The notes: a model not told the origin generated them from the letters alone. A DNA stretch of 22,910 bases from an uncultured Caryophanales bacterium (GCA_947169395.1 CAMVPJ010000014.1:1-22910); one strand, 5' to 3'; shown: positions 8,903 through 16,144, counted from the stretch's first letter. Made by a program: numbers and translations.

Positions 8903-8915
8903 TACGATTTTTTTT
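8875..8915 (+). terminator. Rho-independent terminator of dnaG-rpoD-trmK
   Basis: Perfect 11-bp stem AAAAAATCGTA / TACGATTTTTT (8875-8885 with 8903-8913), a 17-nt loop and a continuing T run. The 5' arm is inside the trmK coding end. Confidence 0.75.
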
Positions 8916-8924
8916 CGTTTTGTA

Positions 8925-8953
8925 TTGCATTTGTGAAAGATGTGTGATAATAT
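8925..8953 (+). promoter_or_regulatory. Strong promoter of the second pilin gene
   Basis: TTGCAT (8925-8930), a 17-nt spacer and TAATAT (8948-8953), with a TGA extended -10. The leader that follows contains TAGAAAGGTAGG, the same 12 bases as in front of the pilin at 13584. Confidence 0.75.
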
Positions 8954-8977
8954 GTTTTTAGAAAGGTAGGAGAGAGG

Positions 8978-9430
8978 ATGAGAAAAAAAGGTTTCACACT
9001 TATTGAATTAATCGCTGTATTAGTAATTATGGCAATTATTGCTTTAATCGTAACACCACTTGTTATGAACATTATCAGAAAGGCAAGAGCTGCTGCTGAT
9101 AGAAGAAGTGTTGATGCATATGGTAGATCTGTTGAAATTGCTATGGCTGGTTACTTACTTGACAATGGTGAATTCCCAGATAGTTTTGAAGACATTGCTT
9201 CTCAAGTAGAATATAGTGGTGGCCCAATTACTTGTAATGTTGTTAATATTACTAGCGATTATTCAGTACACATCTCTGAATGTAAAGTTGATGGTAGAGA
9301 TGTTAAAATTGATGGTGACGAATGGTACACTTATGACAATAGTGCTGTAGCTGTTGCTGCAAATAATAACTCAAACAGTGGAACTGGTTCATCAACTGAA
9401 CCAACTACAGATCCAACACAACAACCATAG
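8978..9430 (+). CDS. Type IV pilin, candidate major subunit
   Basis: Prepilin of 150 residues with a short leader MRKKG, cleavage before FTLIEL, mature Glu5 and a hydrophobic helix almost identical to that of the pilins at 174 and 13584. A Cys-x16-Cys pair (CNVVNIT...ISEC) probably forms a disulfide. The last 25 residues are an unusual Asn/Ser/Thr/Pro-rich tail ending in QQP, which could be exposed or glycosylated. Codons end in C more often than in neighbouring genes (ttc, atc, gac, cac). The promoter is near consensus with an extended -10, and the ribosome site GGAGAG is strong. Together these suggest high expression and hence the major pilin, which is inference. A bidirectional terminator follows. 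Confidence 0.9.
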   Translation: MRKKGFTLIELIAVLVIMAIIALIVTPLVMNIIRKARAAADRRSVDAYGRSVEIAMAGYLLDNGEFPDSFEDIASQVEYSGGPITCNVVNITSDYSVHISECKVDGRDVKIDGDEWYTYDNSAVAVAANNNSNSGTGSSTEPTTDPTQQP

Positions 9431-9443
9431 TTGGATAAAAAAT

Positions 9444-9474
9444 AACTAGTTTATCAAAAGTAAACTAGTTTTAT
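9444..9474. terminator. Bidirectional terminator between convergent genes
   Basis: Perfect 10-bp stem AACTAGTTTA / TAAACTAGTT (9444-9453 with 9461-9470), a 7-nt loop, T-rich downstream and A-rich upstream. It serves both the pilin at 8978 and the minus-strand gene that ends at 9474. Confidence 0.75.
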
Positions 9475-9848
9475 TATGCAAAAAATGTTGGACCTACACT
9501 ATTAGCTTGATATTCGTTTGATTGTTTAGTATTATCAATACTAGAAACACTACTATTATTGGTTGCGTCAGTTATAGCGGTATTATTATTTCTTTTTTGT
9601 TTTGCGTCGCTTCTTTTAAATTCATTCATTATTCTAAACATGGTTTTGGCATTATTAACCATTGGACGTGCTTGTTTTACTAATGGTATTGCTTGGTTAG
9701 CTACATTTAATACTTTCTGTGTACCATTTAATATTGATGAAAATGTTATCCCACTTCTTCCAAATATTCTAGATAATAGTCCTACTTTTGGTGTGGATTC
9801 TGCTATACTTGTAGGCATAGTATAAAAATAAGGGTTATAATAATTCAT
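9474..9848 (-). CDS. YqfQ/VrrA-like small protein
   Basis: Protein of 124 residues starting MNYYNPYFY, with a glycine-rich GLLSRIFGRSGITF segment (about 23-36) followed by NGTQKVLNVANQAIPLVKQARPMVNNAKTM, then a polar Asn/Ser-rich tail. This arrangement resembles the Bacillus YqfQ/VrrA family. In B. subtilis yqfQ also lies close to sigA and trmK, so neighbourhood and sequence agree, although the assignment is from memory of the family. Molecular function is unknown. The start has GAAGGTGAT five bases upstream on the minus strand; a minus-strand TATAAT (9874-9879) has only a weak -35. It is the only minus-strand gene in the pilus block. The plus-strand ORF over the same bases is a shadow. Confidence 0.6.
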   Translation of the reverse strand: MNYYNPYFYTMPTSIAESTPKVGLLSRIFGRSGITFSSILNGTQKVLNVANQAIPLVKQARPMVNNAKTMFRIMNEFKRSDAKQKRNNNTAITDATNNSSVSSIDNTKQSNEYQANSVGPTFFA

Positions 9849-9898
9849 AGATCACCTTCTATATTTCTAAAATATTATATGTTTTTTATGAAAAAAAG

Positions 9899-9927
9899 TT
9901 TATTAAAATAATAATTTATGATATAAT
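9899..9927 (+). promoter_or_regulatory. Promoter of the pilC-pilD operon
   Basis: TATAAT (9922-9927) with a TGA extended -10, 17 nt after a weak TTTATT (9899-9904). It precedes the AAAGGTAGG ribosome site of pilC. Confidence 0.6.
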
Positions 9928-9951
9928 TTTAAATAGTAAAGGTAGGTGCCT

Positions 9952-11328
9952 ATGAAAAATAAGGAGAAGAAGAGTATTATTAGTAAGATAGCAGATCTTT
10001 TTACTAAACCTATGGGAGGTAATAAAAAGAGTAATAAGCGTGTAATTAAAAAAGATAATAGAATTAATTTAGAGAAGAATGAAGAGGAATCGCTTGATAA
10101 AAGAGTTCCATGGGCGTATGTTGCTAGAAATTCACGTGGTAAAAAGATAAAAGGGTATTTTTATGCATATAATAAAAGAGATGTTGAATATTTCTTAGAG
10201 AGTGAAGATTTAGAAGTAGTAAGCGTTAAAACTAGTAAAACTATTCAAATGTTAAATCATGGATTCAGAAGAAACAAAAGATTAAAAACTAAGTATTTAG
10301 TATTTATGTTAACTGAACTTTCTACTTATATTAAAGCTGGTATTCCGCTATCTGAGGCATTAAGTATAATGGCTCGTGAAACTAAGAATATGCGTTTTAA
10401 AAATATTTTACGTGAGATGAGATATGATATTAATAGTGGAGATAGTTTTAGTAAAGCATTAATGAATAGAGGCGAAGCTTTTCCATCAATACTAATTAAT
10501 ATGGTTAAAACCTCAGAAATGACTGGTTCTTTAGCAGAGTCATTAGATGATATGGCAACATATTTTGGTGATATTGAAGAAACTAGAAGACAGATGATTA
10601 GTATTTTAACATATCCAACTATTATATTTACATTTGCAGTTGCAGTAGTGATGTTTATAATGGTATATGTTATACCTAAGTTTGTAGATATTTATACCAC
10701 TATGGAAAATACTAAGATTCCACATTTTACTAAGACTGTAATAGGCATGTCTAATTTCTTTCAAAACAACTTAATAACTATATTATTAGTAATAATTATT
10801 ATTCTTGCTACATTTATTCTTTTATATCGAAAAGTTAAAAAATTTAGATTGTTTTTTCAGAGAATTGGTATGAAATTACCTTTTATTGGTAATATTATGA
10901 TTTATAATGAAGTAACAATATTTTCTAAAACTTTCGCAACACTTTTAAGACATGATGTATTTATAACTGATACAATGCAGATATTAAAAGAACTTACAAA
11001 TAATGAAATATATCACGATATGATTGATGAGACAATTGAAAATATTAAAAAGGGTGAAGAAATATCTCTAGCATTTAAGGATCACTGGGCATTCCCGCTT
11101 CCGGCTTATGAAATGATTGTAACAGGTGAGAAAACTGGTAAACTTGCGGATATGATGGAACAGGTTAGTACTTATTATTCATCACTACATAGAAGTGCAA
11201 TACTAAGATTAAAATCATTAATAGAACCAATTATAATAGTGCTTCTTGCATTTATGGTAGGTTCAATTATATTATCTGTAATAGTTCCGATGTTTAGTAT
11301 GTATGAATCAGTACAGAATTTAGGGTGA
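9952..11328 (+). CDS. pilC: Type IV pilus inner-membrane platform protein (PilC/GspF/ComGB)
   Basis: Polytopic membrane protein on which pilins are assembled and which contacts the assembly ATPase. Length 458 residues, full length rather than the shorter ComGB form. In order: a basic cytoplasmic extension (about 1-55); the PilC-type N-terminal domain WAYVARNSRGKKIKGYF; a first T2SSF domain from LTELSTYIKAGIPLSEAL; membrane helices at about 220-245 and 275-295; and a second T2SSF domain with TFATLLRHDVFITDTMQIL and IVTGEKTGKLADM, then a final membrane helix. The start is ATG 9952, placed after AAAGGTAGG; a GTG at 9946 overlaps that site. The next gene, the prepilin peptidase, starts 4 bases after the stop, so they form one operon. 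Confidence 0.94.
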   Translation: MKNKEKKSIISKIADLFTKPMGGNKKSNKRVIKKDNRINLEKNEEESLDKRVPWAYVARNSRGKKIKGYFYAYNKRDVEYFLESEDLEVVSVKTSKTIQMLNHGFRRNKRLKTKYLVFMLTELSTYIKAGIPLSEALSIMARETKNMRFKNILREMRYDINSGDSFSKALMNRGEAFPSILINMVKTSEMTGSLAESLDDMATYFGDIEETRRQMISILTYPTIIFTFAVAVVMFIMVYVIPKFVDIYTTMENTKIPHFTKTVIGMSNFFQNNLITILLVIIIILATFILLYRKVKKFRLFFQRIGMKLPFIGNIMIYNEVTIFSKTFATLLRHDVFITDTMQILKELTNNEIYHDMIDETIENIKKGEEISLAFKDHWAFPLPAYEMIVTGEKTGKLADMMEQVSTYYSSLHRSAILRLKSLIEPIIIVLLAFMVGSIILSVIVPMFSMYESVQNLG

Positions 11329-11332
11329 TAAG

Positions 11333-12094
11333 ATGGATATATATTATGGCGTAGTTATATTCATCTTTGGCCTAATACTAGGCTCATTCTATACTGTAGT
11401 AGGTGAAAGATTACCAGAGGGTAAATCAATAGTAAATCCTCCATCACATTGTCCTAATTGTAATCATAGGTTAGGAATACTTGAATTAATACCAGTATTT
11501 TCATTCCTTTTTTTAGGTGGTAAGTGCAAAAATTGTCGAAGTAAAATACCAGTACTTAGTACAATTATTGAACTTTTAACATCAATACTATTTCTAATAG
11601 CTTATATTAGATTTGGTATAAGTATAAAGTTGTTTATTGCTTTAATATTTATATCAATGCTAGTCATTGTAATAGTAAGTGATATAAGATATATGGTTAT
11701 ATGTGATGAAGTATTAATAACTGGTAATATTTTAATTTTTATTTTATTAATAATTAGTACAGGTTTTAAAGCATCGATGATGTCACTTATATATGCTGTT
11801 GCAAGCCTTCTTATAATGTTATCAATTAAAACACTTGGTGATATTATATTTAAGAAAGAATCAATGGGTGGAGGAGACATTAAATTAATGTTTACATTTG
11901 GATTAGTGCTTGGAATACCTAGTTCAGTTGCATCAATATTCATTGCATCATTTATAGGACTTCCTATATCACTTATAATGATGAAGAAAAATAGTAGTCA
12001 TGAACTACCATTTGGTCCTTACTTAAGTATTGCCGCTATTATTTTATTACTAAGTGGGATAGATGTAGTTAATGTGTTAGTAAGTAGTTACTAG
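11333..12094 (+). CDS. pilD: Prepilin peptidase / N-methyltransferase (PilD/ComC, A24)
   Basis: Membrane aspartyl protease that removes the prepilin leader and methylates the new N-terminus. Length 253 residues, eight predicted membrane segments. The N-terminal methyltransferase domain has the four zinc cysteines (Cys40, Cys43, Cys65, Cys68). The catalytic aspartates are Asp117 in VSDIRY and Asp182 in the GGGDIK motif. Both are intact, so it should be active on the pilins at 174, 8978, 13584 and perhaps 18785. GGGTGAT before the ATG overlaps the end of pilC, consistent with coupled translation. The ligase-like gene follows after 24 bases. Confidence 0.95.
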   Translation: MDIYYGVVIFIFGLILGSFYTVVGERLPEGKSIVNPPSHCPNCNHRLGILELIPVFSFLFLGGKCKNCRSKIPVLSTIIELLTSILFLIAYIRFGISIKLFIALIFISMLVIVIVSDIRYMVICDEVLITGNILIFILLIISTGFKASMMSLIYAVASLLIMLSIKTLGDIIFKKESMGGGDIKLMFTFGLVLGIPSSVASIFIASFIGLPISLIMMKKNSSHELPFGPYLSIAAIILLLSGIDVVNVLVSSY

Positions 12095-12118
12095 CACTTT
12101 TATATAGTAGGAGTATAT

Positions 12119-13534
12119 ATGAAATTATTAAATAGAATTACTGATATTTATCTTATATATGTATTATTGTTCTTTATTCTTTTAATAGATAAAAGCGGTT
12201 ATAGTAATATTTTAGTTTTTAAATGGAATATGTATGTTTATGTAAGTATAGTATACATTTTAACAATACTAATTATTAGCGCAATTAAAATATTGAATAA
12301 GAGTATAAGCATAAAAGAATTTAGTTTTAATCAAGCTTATTTATTTGCGCTAATATATTTATTTATCATGATTGTATCAACAATTTTTTCACCTTATAAA
12401 AGTTATAATTTACTTATAGGTTCACCTAGAATGCAGGGATTAATTGTTAATATTATTTATATAGTTAGTTTTATAGTAGTATCATTAACATATAAGTTTA
12501 ATAAGAATACACTTTATGTAGTATTATTACCTAGTATCATAATGGGATTTATAATTATACTTCAGAAAATAGGGTATAATCCATTTTATCTGTATAAAAA
12601 AGGTTATATTAAAATTTTTTGTGGAACAATAGGTAATGTAGATACGGTAGGATTGCTTTATACTATGTATATTGTACTTTCTTTATCATTATTCATATTT
12701 TCTAAATCATTTAATAAAATATATTTAATTATTTCAGTAATAATATCATTAATAGTTATGATGATTATTGATGTTACTAGTATGTATGTTAGTTTATTTA
12801 TAATAATGTTATTAGTATTTCCATATGCAACATTAAAAAGTACATATTTATTTAGGTATCTTGTAATTTTATTATGTATATTAATAGTTGTATTAATATA
12901 TCAACTAGATAAGTATTTTATGTTGCTTCCAATTATATTTATGGTAATACTTACTATGTTAATATTACGTAATAAAACTTATAATATAGTGTGTAAGAAA
13001 AATATTAAATTAAGCTATTATTTGTTAGTGGTATTTATATTATTATTAATATTTGGTATCTATATAGTTGATTTTAAAAGTGGGTTTATATATGAACTGC
13101 ATAGTATAATGCATGGTAACTTAGATGATTCTTTTGGTACATATAGAATGTTTCTAATTAAAAGAACTATTAGAATGCTTGATATTAATCATATCTTATT
13201 AGGTAGTGGAGTTGATACATTTTATATTCCGTTTATGAATAAATATTTTAGTGATTTGCAATTACAAGGTTATGTTAATATAAATGATAGTGCATGTAAT
13301 TTTTATTTAACTATGTTAATTAATGTTGGTATATTGGGATTAAGCTCGTTTATGTTATTTATATATAAAATATTTAAATTAGCAAAATCTAATATAAATG
13401 CATTATCAGTATGTTTATTGATAACTATATTATCATATTTAATTCAAGGCTTATTTAATATAGAAGTAGTAATAGTTACGCCTATATTTTATGTAATGCT
13501 TTCTATCTACATAAATTCTTTAAAAAAGTATTGA
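12119..13534 (+). CDS. O-antigen-ligase-like polytopic membrane protein
   Basis: Very hydrophobic 471-residue protein with about 11-12 predicted membrane helices. It has motifs reminiscent of the WaaL/PglL/Wzy family: GTIGNVDTVGLLY (about 169-181), a long loop with SFGTYRMFLIKRTIRMLDIN (Arg343) and LLGSGVDTFY, and SACNFYLTMLINVGILGL (about 391-408). In PglL- and WaaL-type ligases the last segment usually carries a catalytic His before Asn; here that place is Cys393. It follows pilD by 24 bases with an AGGAG ribosome site and ends just before a pilin gene. A role in attaching glycans to pilins is plausible from context but not shown; capsule polymerisation is an alternative. Confidence 0.7.
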   Translation: MKLLNRITDIYLIYVLLFFILLIDKSGYSNILVFKWNMYVYVSIVYILTILIISAIKILNKSISIKEFSFNQAYLFALIYLFIMIVSTIFSPYKSYNLLIGSPRMQGLIVNIIYIVSFIVVSLTYKFNKNTLYVVLLPSIIMGFIIILQKIGYNPFYLYKKGYIKIFCGTIGNVDTVGLLYTMYIVLSLSLFIFSKSFNKIYLIISVIISLIVMMIIDVTSMYVSLFIIMLLVFPYATLKSTYLFRYLVILLCILIVVLIYQLDKYFMLLPIIFMVILTMLILRNKTYNIVCKKNIKLSYYLLVVFILLLIFGIYIVDFKSGFIYELHSIMHGNLDDSFGTYRMFLIKRTIRMLDINHILLGSGVDTFYIPFMNKYFSDLQLQGYVNINDSACNFYLTMLINVGILGLSSFMLFIYKIFKLAKSNINALSVCLLITILSYLIQGLFNIEVVIVTPIFYVMLSIYINSLKKY

Positions 13535-13559
13535 AAAATAATTTATGGCATGGTATCAT
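13531..13559 (+). promoter_or_regulatory. Promoter of the third pilin gene
   Basis: TTGAAA (13531-13536), a 17-nt spacer and TATCAT (13554-13559), with a TGG extended -10. It overlaps the end of the ligase-like gene and gives the pilin its own transcription start. Confidence 0.65.
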
Positions 13560-13583
13560 TATTTATAGAAAGGTAGGGATAGT

Positions 13584-13949
13584 ATGAAAAAAAAGGGATT
13601 TACTTTAATTGAATTAATTGCAGTATTAGTAATAATGGCAATAATTGCATTAATAGTTACTCCTCTTGTTATGAATATTGTTAGATCAGCTCAAGATTCG
13701 GCTAACAAGAGAAGTATTGATGCGTATGGTAGATCTGCTGAGATTGCAGTTGCTGGATATTTACTAGATAATGGTGACGTACCAACTAGTTTTGATCAAT
13801 TAACTGTTGAGTATAGTGGTGCGGAAGTATCTTGTAGTACAAAGCAAATTAATGATAATGGCTCAGTATATTTAACTGGATGCACAGTAAATGGCGTTGC
13901 AGTTGATTATGTATATGGTACAATGGGTACTGCTTCAACTTCATTCTAA
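13584..13949 (+). CDS. Type IV pilin, short form
   Basis: Prepilin of 121 residues with leader MKKKG, cleavage before FTLIEL, Glu5 and the same N-terminal helix as the pilin at 8978. After the helix it is very close to residues 45-118 of the pilin at 174, including YSG-x-E-V and the Cys-x15-Cys pair, but it ends soon afterwards at YGTMGTASTSF. It therefore looks like the minimal pilin domain without the extra module. AGAAAGGTAGGG precedes the ATG. The last codons and the stop lie in a 29-bp tandem duplication, so the present C-terminus may be recent. No terminator is visible before the 6S RNA promoter. Confidence 0.9.
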   Translation: MKKKGFTLIELIAVLVIMAIIALIVTPLVMNIVRSAQDSANKRSIDAYGRSAEIAVAGYLLDNGDVPTSFDQLTVEYSGAEVSCSTKQINDNGSVYLTGCTVNGVAVDYVYGTMGTASTSF

Positions 13950-13984
13950 GTCTATGTACTGCTTCAACTTCATTCTAAGTCTAT
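13927..13984. repeat. Perfect 29-bp tandem duplication
   Basis: Two identical 29-bp units, 13927-13955 and 13956-13984, each starting GTACTGCTTC and ending AAGTCTAT. The first unit covers the last seven codons and stop of the pilin. The second is non-coding, and its last base is the first base of the TTTACA -35 box of the downstream RNA promoter. Confidence 0.97.
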
Positions 13985-14012
13985 TTACAAGATTTAATTG
14001 ATGTGTTATAAT
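13984..14012 (+). promoter_or_regulatory. Near-consensus promoter of the 6S-like RNA
   Basis: TTTACA (13984-13989), exactly 17 nt, then TATAAT (14007-14012) with a TGT extended -10. The predicted start, near 14020, is the first base of the long terminal stem of the RNA. Confidence 0.85.
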
Positions 14013-14019
14013 TTATTTA

Positions 14020-14198
14020 GAACTGGAAGATAAGATTTAATCCTTTATAAATAACCTACTGATCGATTTAATAGGGAATCTAATTTATACTTGGTGTAGA
14101 AAACTTAAATATTTCTTTGAGGATCCTAAAAAGTATAATGTGATGCCCACCTGGGAGACTAGGTTTTATTCGATTTGGGATATCTGTCTTCTGGTTTT
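14020..14198 (+). ncRNA. ssrS: Probable 6S RNA (SsrS/BsrA)
   Basis: Non-coding interval of about 179 nt, the size of 6S RNA, which binds the housekeeping RNA polymerase and is the template for product RNAs. Its ends pair: AACTGGAAGA (14021-14030) with TCTTCTGGTT (14187-14196). A second helix, ATCCT / GGGAT (14040-14044 with 14177-14181), follows. An apical rod starts with TTATACTT pairing with AAGTATAA (14085-14092 with about 14131-14138). Between these lie two largely unpaired strands, forming the large central bubble typical of 6S. The 3' strand can form a small ACCT / AGGT hairpin, as in Firmicute 6S RNAs. T-rich sequence follows the stem. The structure is by eye; a covariance search would decide. 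Confidence 0.65.
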
Positions 14199-14218
14199 AT
14201 TTTTTGTTGGAGGTTAAT

Positions 14219-14827
14219 ATGTTGTTAGATGAAACTTATGTTGTATTTGACTTAGAAACTACTGGACTATATGCTGATAAAGGGGATTCTATTATTGAAA
14301 TAGGTGCGGTTAAATTAAAGAATGGTAAAATTATAGATACATTTGATACATTTGTTGATCCTAAAGTAAAACTAAGTAGTGAGATAATAGCTATTACTGG
14401 TATTACTGATGATATGTTAGTAGATGCACCTAGTGAAGAGGATGCAGTTAAAGACTTTATAAATTGGGTAGGGGAATATCCTATGGTTGCGCACAATGCA
14501 AAGTTTGATATATCTTTTATTAATAGCGCATACCGTAAATATAATTTAGGTGTTTTAAATAATACTCTAATAGATACATTAGGATTATCTAGATATTTAG
14601 AGTCTAATGAAAAATATCATAATCTTGCTACACTTGTAATTCGTTATAATATACCTTGGGATGAAGAAAAACATCATAGAGCTGACTATGATGCTAAAGG
14701 TACGGCATTGATACTAGATAAAATGCTTAAAAAACTAAGTTTAAATAATATTAATACTATCGAAGAGTTGAAGAAATATAGAACAATAGTATTAAAATAT
14801 AATAATAAAAAGGCTTTAGATAACTAA
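14219..14827 (+). CDS. DEDDh 3'-5' exonuclease (PolC/DnaQ epsilon-like)
   Basis: Stand-alone proofreading-type exonuclease of 202 residues. All three motifs of the DEDDh class are present: Exo I FDLETTG (about 11-17), Exo II VAHNAKFDISF (about 90) and Exo III HRADYDAKGT (about 155). The family removes nucleotides from 3' ends during replication or repair; the exact partner is unknown. The start is ATG 14219, with GGAGG at 14209-14213; a TTG at 14204 in the same frame precedes that site. It lies directly after the 6S-like RNA and may be transcribed by read-through from that promoter. The final codons lie within a bidirectional terminator. Confidence 0.9.
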   Translation: MLLDETYVVFDLETTGLYADKGDSIIEIGAVKLKNGKIIDTFDTFVDPKVKLSSEIIAITGITDDMLVDAPSEEDAVKDFINWVGEYPMVAHNAKFDISFINSAYRKYNLGVLNNTLIDTLGLSRYLESNEKYHNLATLVIRYNIPWDEEKHHRADYDAKGTALILDKMLKKLSLNNINTIEELKKYRTIVLKYNNKKALDN

Positions 14828-14834
14828 GGCCTTT
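14809..14834. terminator. Bidirectional terminator between exonuclease and tRNA-His
   Basis: Eleven-pair stem AAAGGCTTTAG / CTAAGGCCTTT (14809-14819 with 14824-14834, one wobble) with an ATAA loop. It overlaps the exonuclease stop. On the minus strand the stem is followed by TTTTTATTATT, a good end for the tRNA transcript. Confidence 0.75.
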
Positions 14835-14844
14835 AATGTCATTC

Positions 14845-14921
14845 TGGGGTGGATATAGGGATTCGAACCCTAGCATAATGGAACCACAATCCACCGTGTT
14901 AACCCCTTCACCATATCCACC
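14845..14921 (-). tRNA. tRNA-His (anticodon GTG)
   Basis: A complete cloverleaf on the minus strand: acceptor stem GTGGATA / TATCCAC, anticodon loop TTGTGGT with anticodon GTG, T-loop GGTTCGAATCC, and CCA encoded in the gene. The extra G at position -1, opposite C73, is the identity element of tRNA-His and is encoded here. A consensus promoter lies upstream and a terminator downstream, so it is a single-gene transcript. Confidence 0.96.
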
Positions 14922-14940
14922 AGGTCAACTGACAATATAA

Positions 14941-14969
14941 AATATACCATAAATATAGCCTGTTGTCAA
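14941..14969 (-). promoter_or_regulatory. Promoter of tRNA-His
   Basis: Read on the minus strand: TTGACA (14964-14969), a 17-nt spacer and TATATT (14941-14946). The start would lie about 10-15 bases before the tRNA. Confidence 0.85.
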
Positions 14970-14987
14970 TTTATTTTTGCAAAAAAC

Positions 14988-15017
14988 TTGTGATTATTAC
15001 TTGAAGTGTGTTAAAAT
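14988..15017 (+). promoter_or_regulatory. Promoter of the membrane protein gene at 15061
   Basis: TTGTGA (14988-14993), an 18-nt spacer and TAAAAT (15012-15017) with a TGT extended -10. It lies back to back with the tRNA-His promoter. Confidence 0.55.
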
Positions 15018-15060
15018 GTAGTTAGAAATCTTGAGTAAAATATTAATCAGGGAGGGTATT

Positions 15061-16059
15061 ATGGGTGCTGCAAAAGATAAAGTTACTAAGAAAAATACGA
15101 AGATGATAAAAAAAACAAAAGATAAAGTTGTTAAAAGTATAGATATTAATAAAGATGAAATAGTACTTGATATTAAGGAAGATTTAACTAAGAAAGTAAA
15201 GGATCAGATTACTAAAGAGTTAATTGATGATATAAAAAATGATGTAAGTGCGATTGTAAAAGAAGATGTTAGAAGTGATTTAAAAAAGGAAATTGATCGT
15301 GAGATTAGAAATAGTAGTAGGCGTGTTCTTAGAGGTAAAAGAGGCAAAATATTTAGAAGAGATATTATTATAATTATTCTCTTAGCTATTATTGGTTATT
15401 TACTATATTATATGTATAATCATAATTATATTAATTTTACTATAAGTAGTAATATGAACGATGTTGGTATTACTAATGATAAGAAGGTTGTAAGTAAAAA
15501 AGAAGATTTTAGTTATTTATTGGATTATGTAAATGTTAAACTACCTTTAGATAATACTAATGCCTTGTATCTTTATACTGGTAACTATAAAGAATCTAAT
15601 ATTAATAGTTCTATTAAACTTACTATGGCTTATAATTTAGTTAATAGTGACTCATTTACAGAAGATGATATAAAGAATGCTTATATTAAACTATTTGGTA
15701 CTGATAAGAATTTTAATAATACATCTTTTGAATATGAGTGTAAGAAGTTTAATTATGATGATACAAATAATACATATAACTTAATTAGTAATGAATGTAT
15801 TAATATATCTAGTAAAGAGATAATAGAAAAAATTATTAATATAAGTGAGAAAGATAATAAAGTAATTATTACTACAATTCTAGGTGTATATGATAATAGT
15901 GATAAATCACTATATAATTATAAAAATCTATATGCACCTATTGCAGTTGATTTGAATAGTAATTTTAATATAGAAGATTATAAAAGTAAATTAAGTATGT
16001 ATAAATATACATTTATAAAGGACAAAGATAATTATTATTTTGATAATATAGCTAGTTAA
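15061..16059 (+). CDS. Bitopic membrane protein of unknown function
   Basis: I do not recognise this 332-residue protein. The first 100 residues or so are highly charged, with alternating Lys and Asp/Glu and a heptad-like pattern (KEDLTKKVKDQITKELIDDI), so probably a cytoplasmic coiled coil or amphipathic helix. A very basic stretch (RRVLRGKRGKIFRRD) precedes one membrane helix (DIIIIILLAIIGYLLYYMY, about 101-119). The remaining 210 residues are Asn/Asp/Tyr-rich and predicted to be outside the cell. The start is ATG 15061 with GGGAGG six bases upstream; a TTG at 15031 is disfavoured. It has its own promoter and terminator and lies just before mraZ, so a role at the envelope or divisome is possible but unproven. 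Confidence 0.8.
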   Translation: MGAAKDKVTKKNTKMIKKTKDKVVKSIDINKDEIVLDIKEDLTKKVKDQITKELIDDIKNDVSAIVKEDVRSDLKKEIDREIRNSSRRVLRGKRGKIFRRDIIIIILLAIIGYLLYYMYNHNYINFTISSNMNDVGITNDKKVVSKKEDFSYLLDYVNVKLPLDNTNALYLYTGNYKESNINSSIKLTMAYNLVNSDSFTEDDIKNAYIKLFGTDKNFNNTSFEYECKKFNYDDTNNTYNLISNECINISSKEIIEKIINISEKDNKVIITTILGVYDNSDKSLYNYKNLYAPIAVDLNSNFNIEDYKSKLSMYKYTFIKDKDNYYFDNIAS

Positions 16060-16084
16060 AATATCATTATTTGATATTTTTTTG
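16058..16084 (+). terminator. Rho-independent terminator
   Basis: Perfect 9-bp stem AAAATATCA / TGATATTTT (16058-16066 with 16072-16080), a 5-nt loop and a T run. It separates the membrane protein from the mraZ operon. Confidence 0.75.
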
Positions 16085-16115
16085 TATAGTTTGTGTAAAG
16101 CGACAATAAAAACTA

Positions 16116-16144
16116 TTTACAAAGTTAAAAAAATAGTATACAAT
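16116..16144 (+). promoter_or_regulatory. Promoter of mraZ-rsmH-ftsL
   Basis: TTTACA (16116-16121), a 17-nt spacer and TACAAT (16139-16144). Transcription would start near 16151, inside the MraZ repeat array. Confidence 0.75.

Noticed and set aside
9559..9825. Plus-strand hydrophobic ORF opposite the YqfQ-like gene
   Set aside because: It has no ribosome site and is the complement of a gene with a good ribosome site and family-like sequence.
14204..14218. TTG start of the exonuclease
   Set aside because: It lies before the GGAGG ribosome site, which is correctly placed for ATG 14219.
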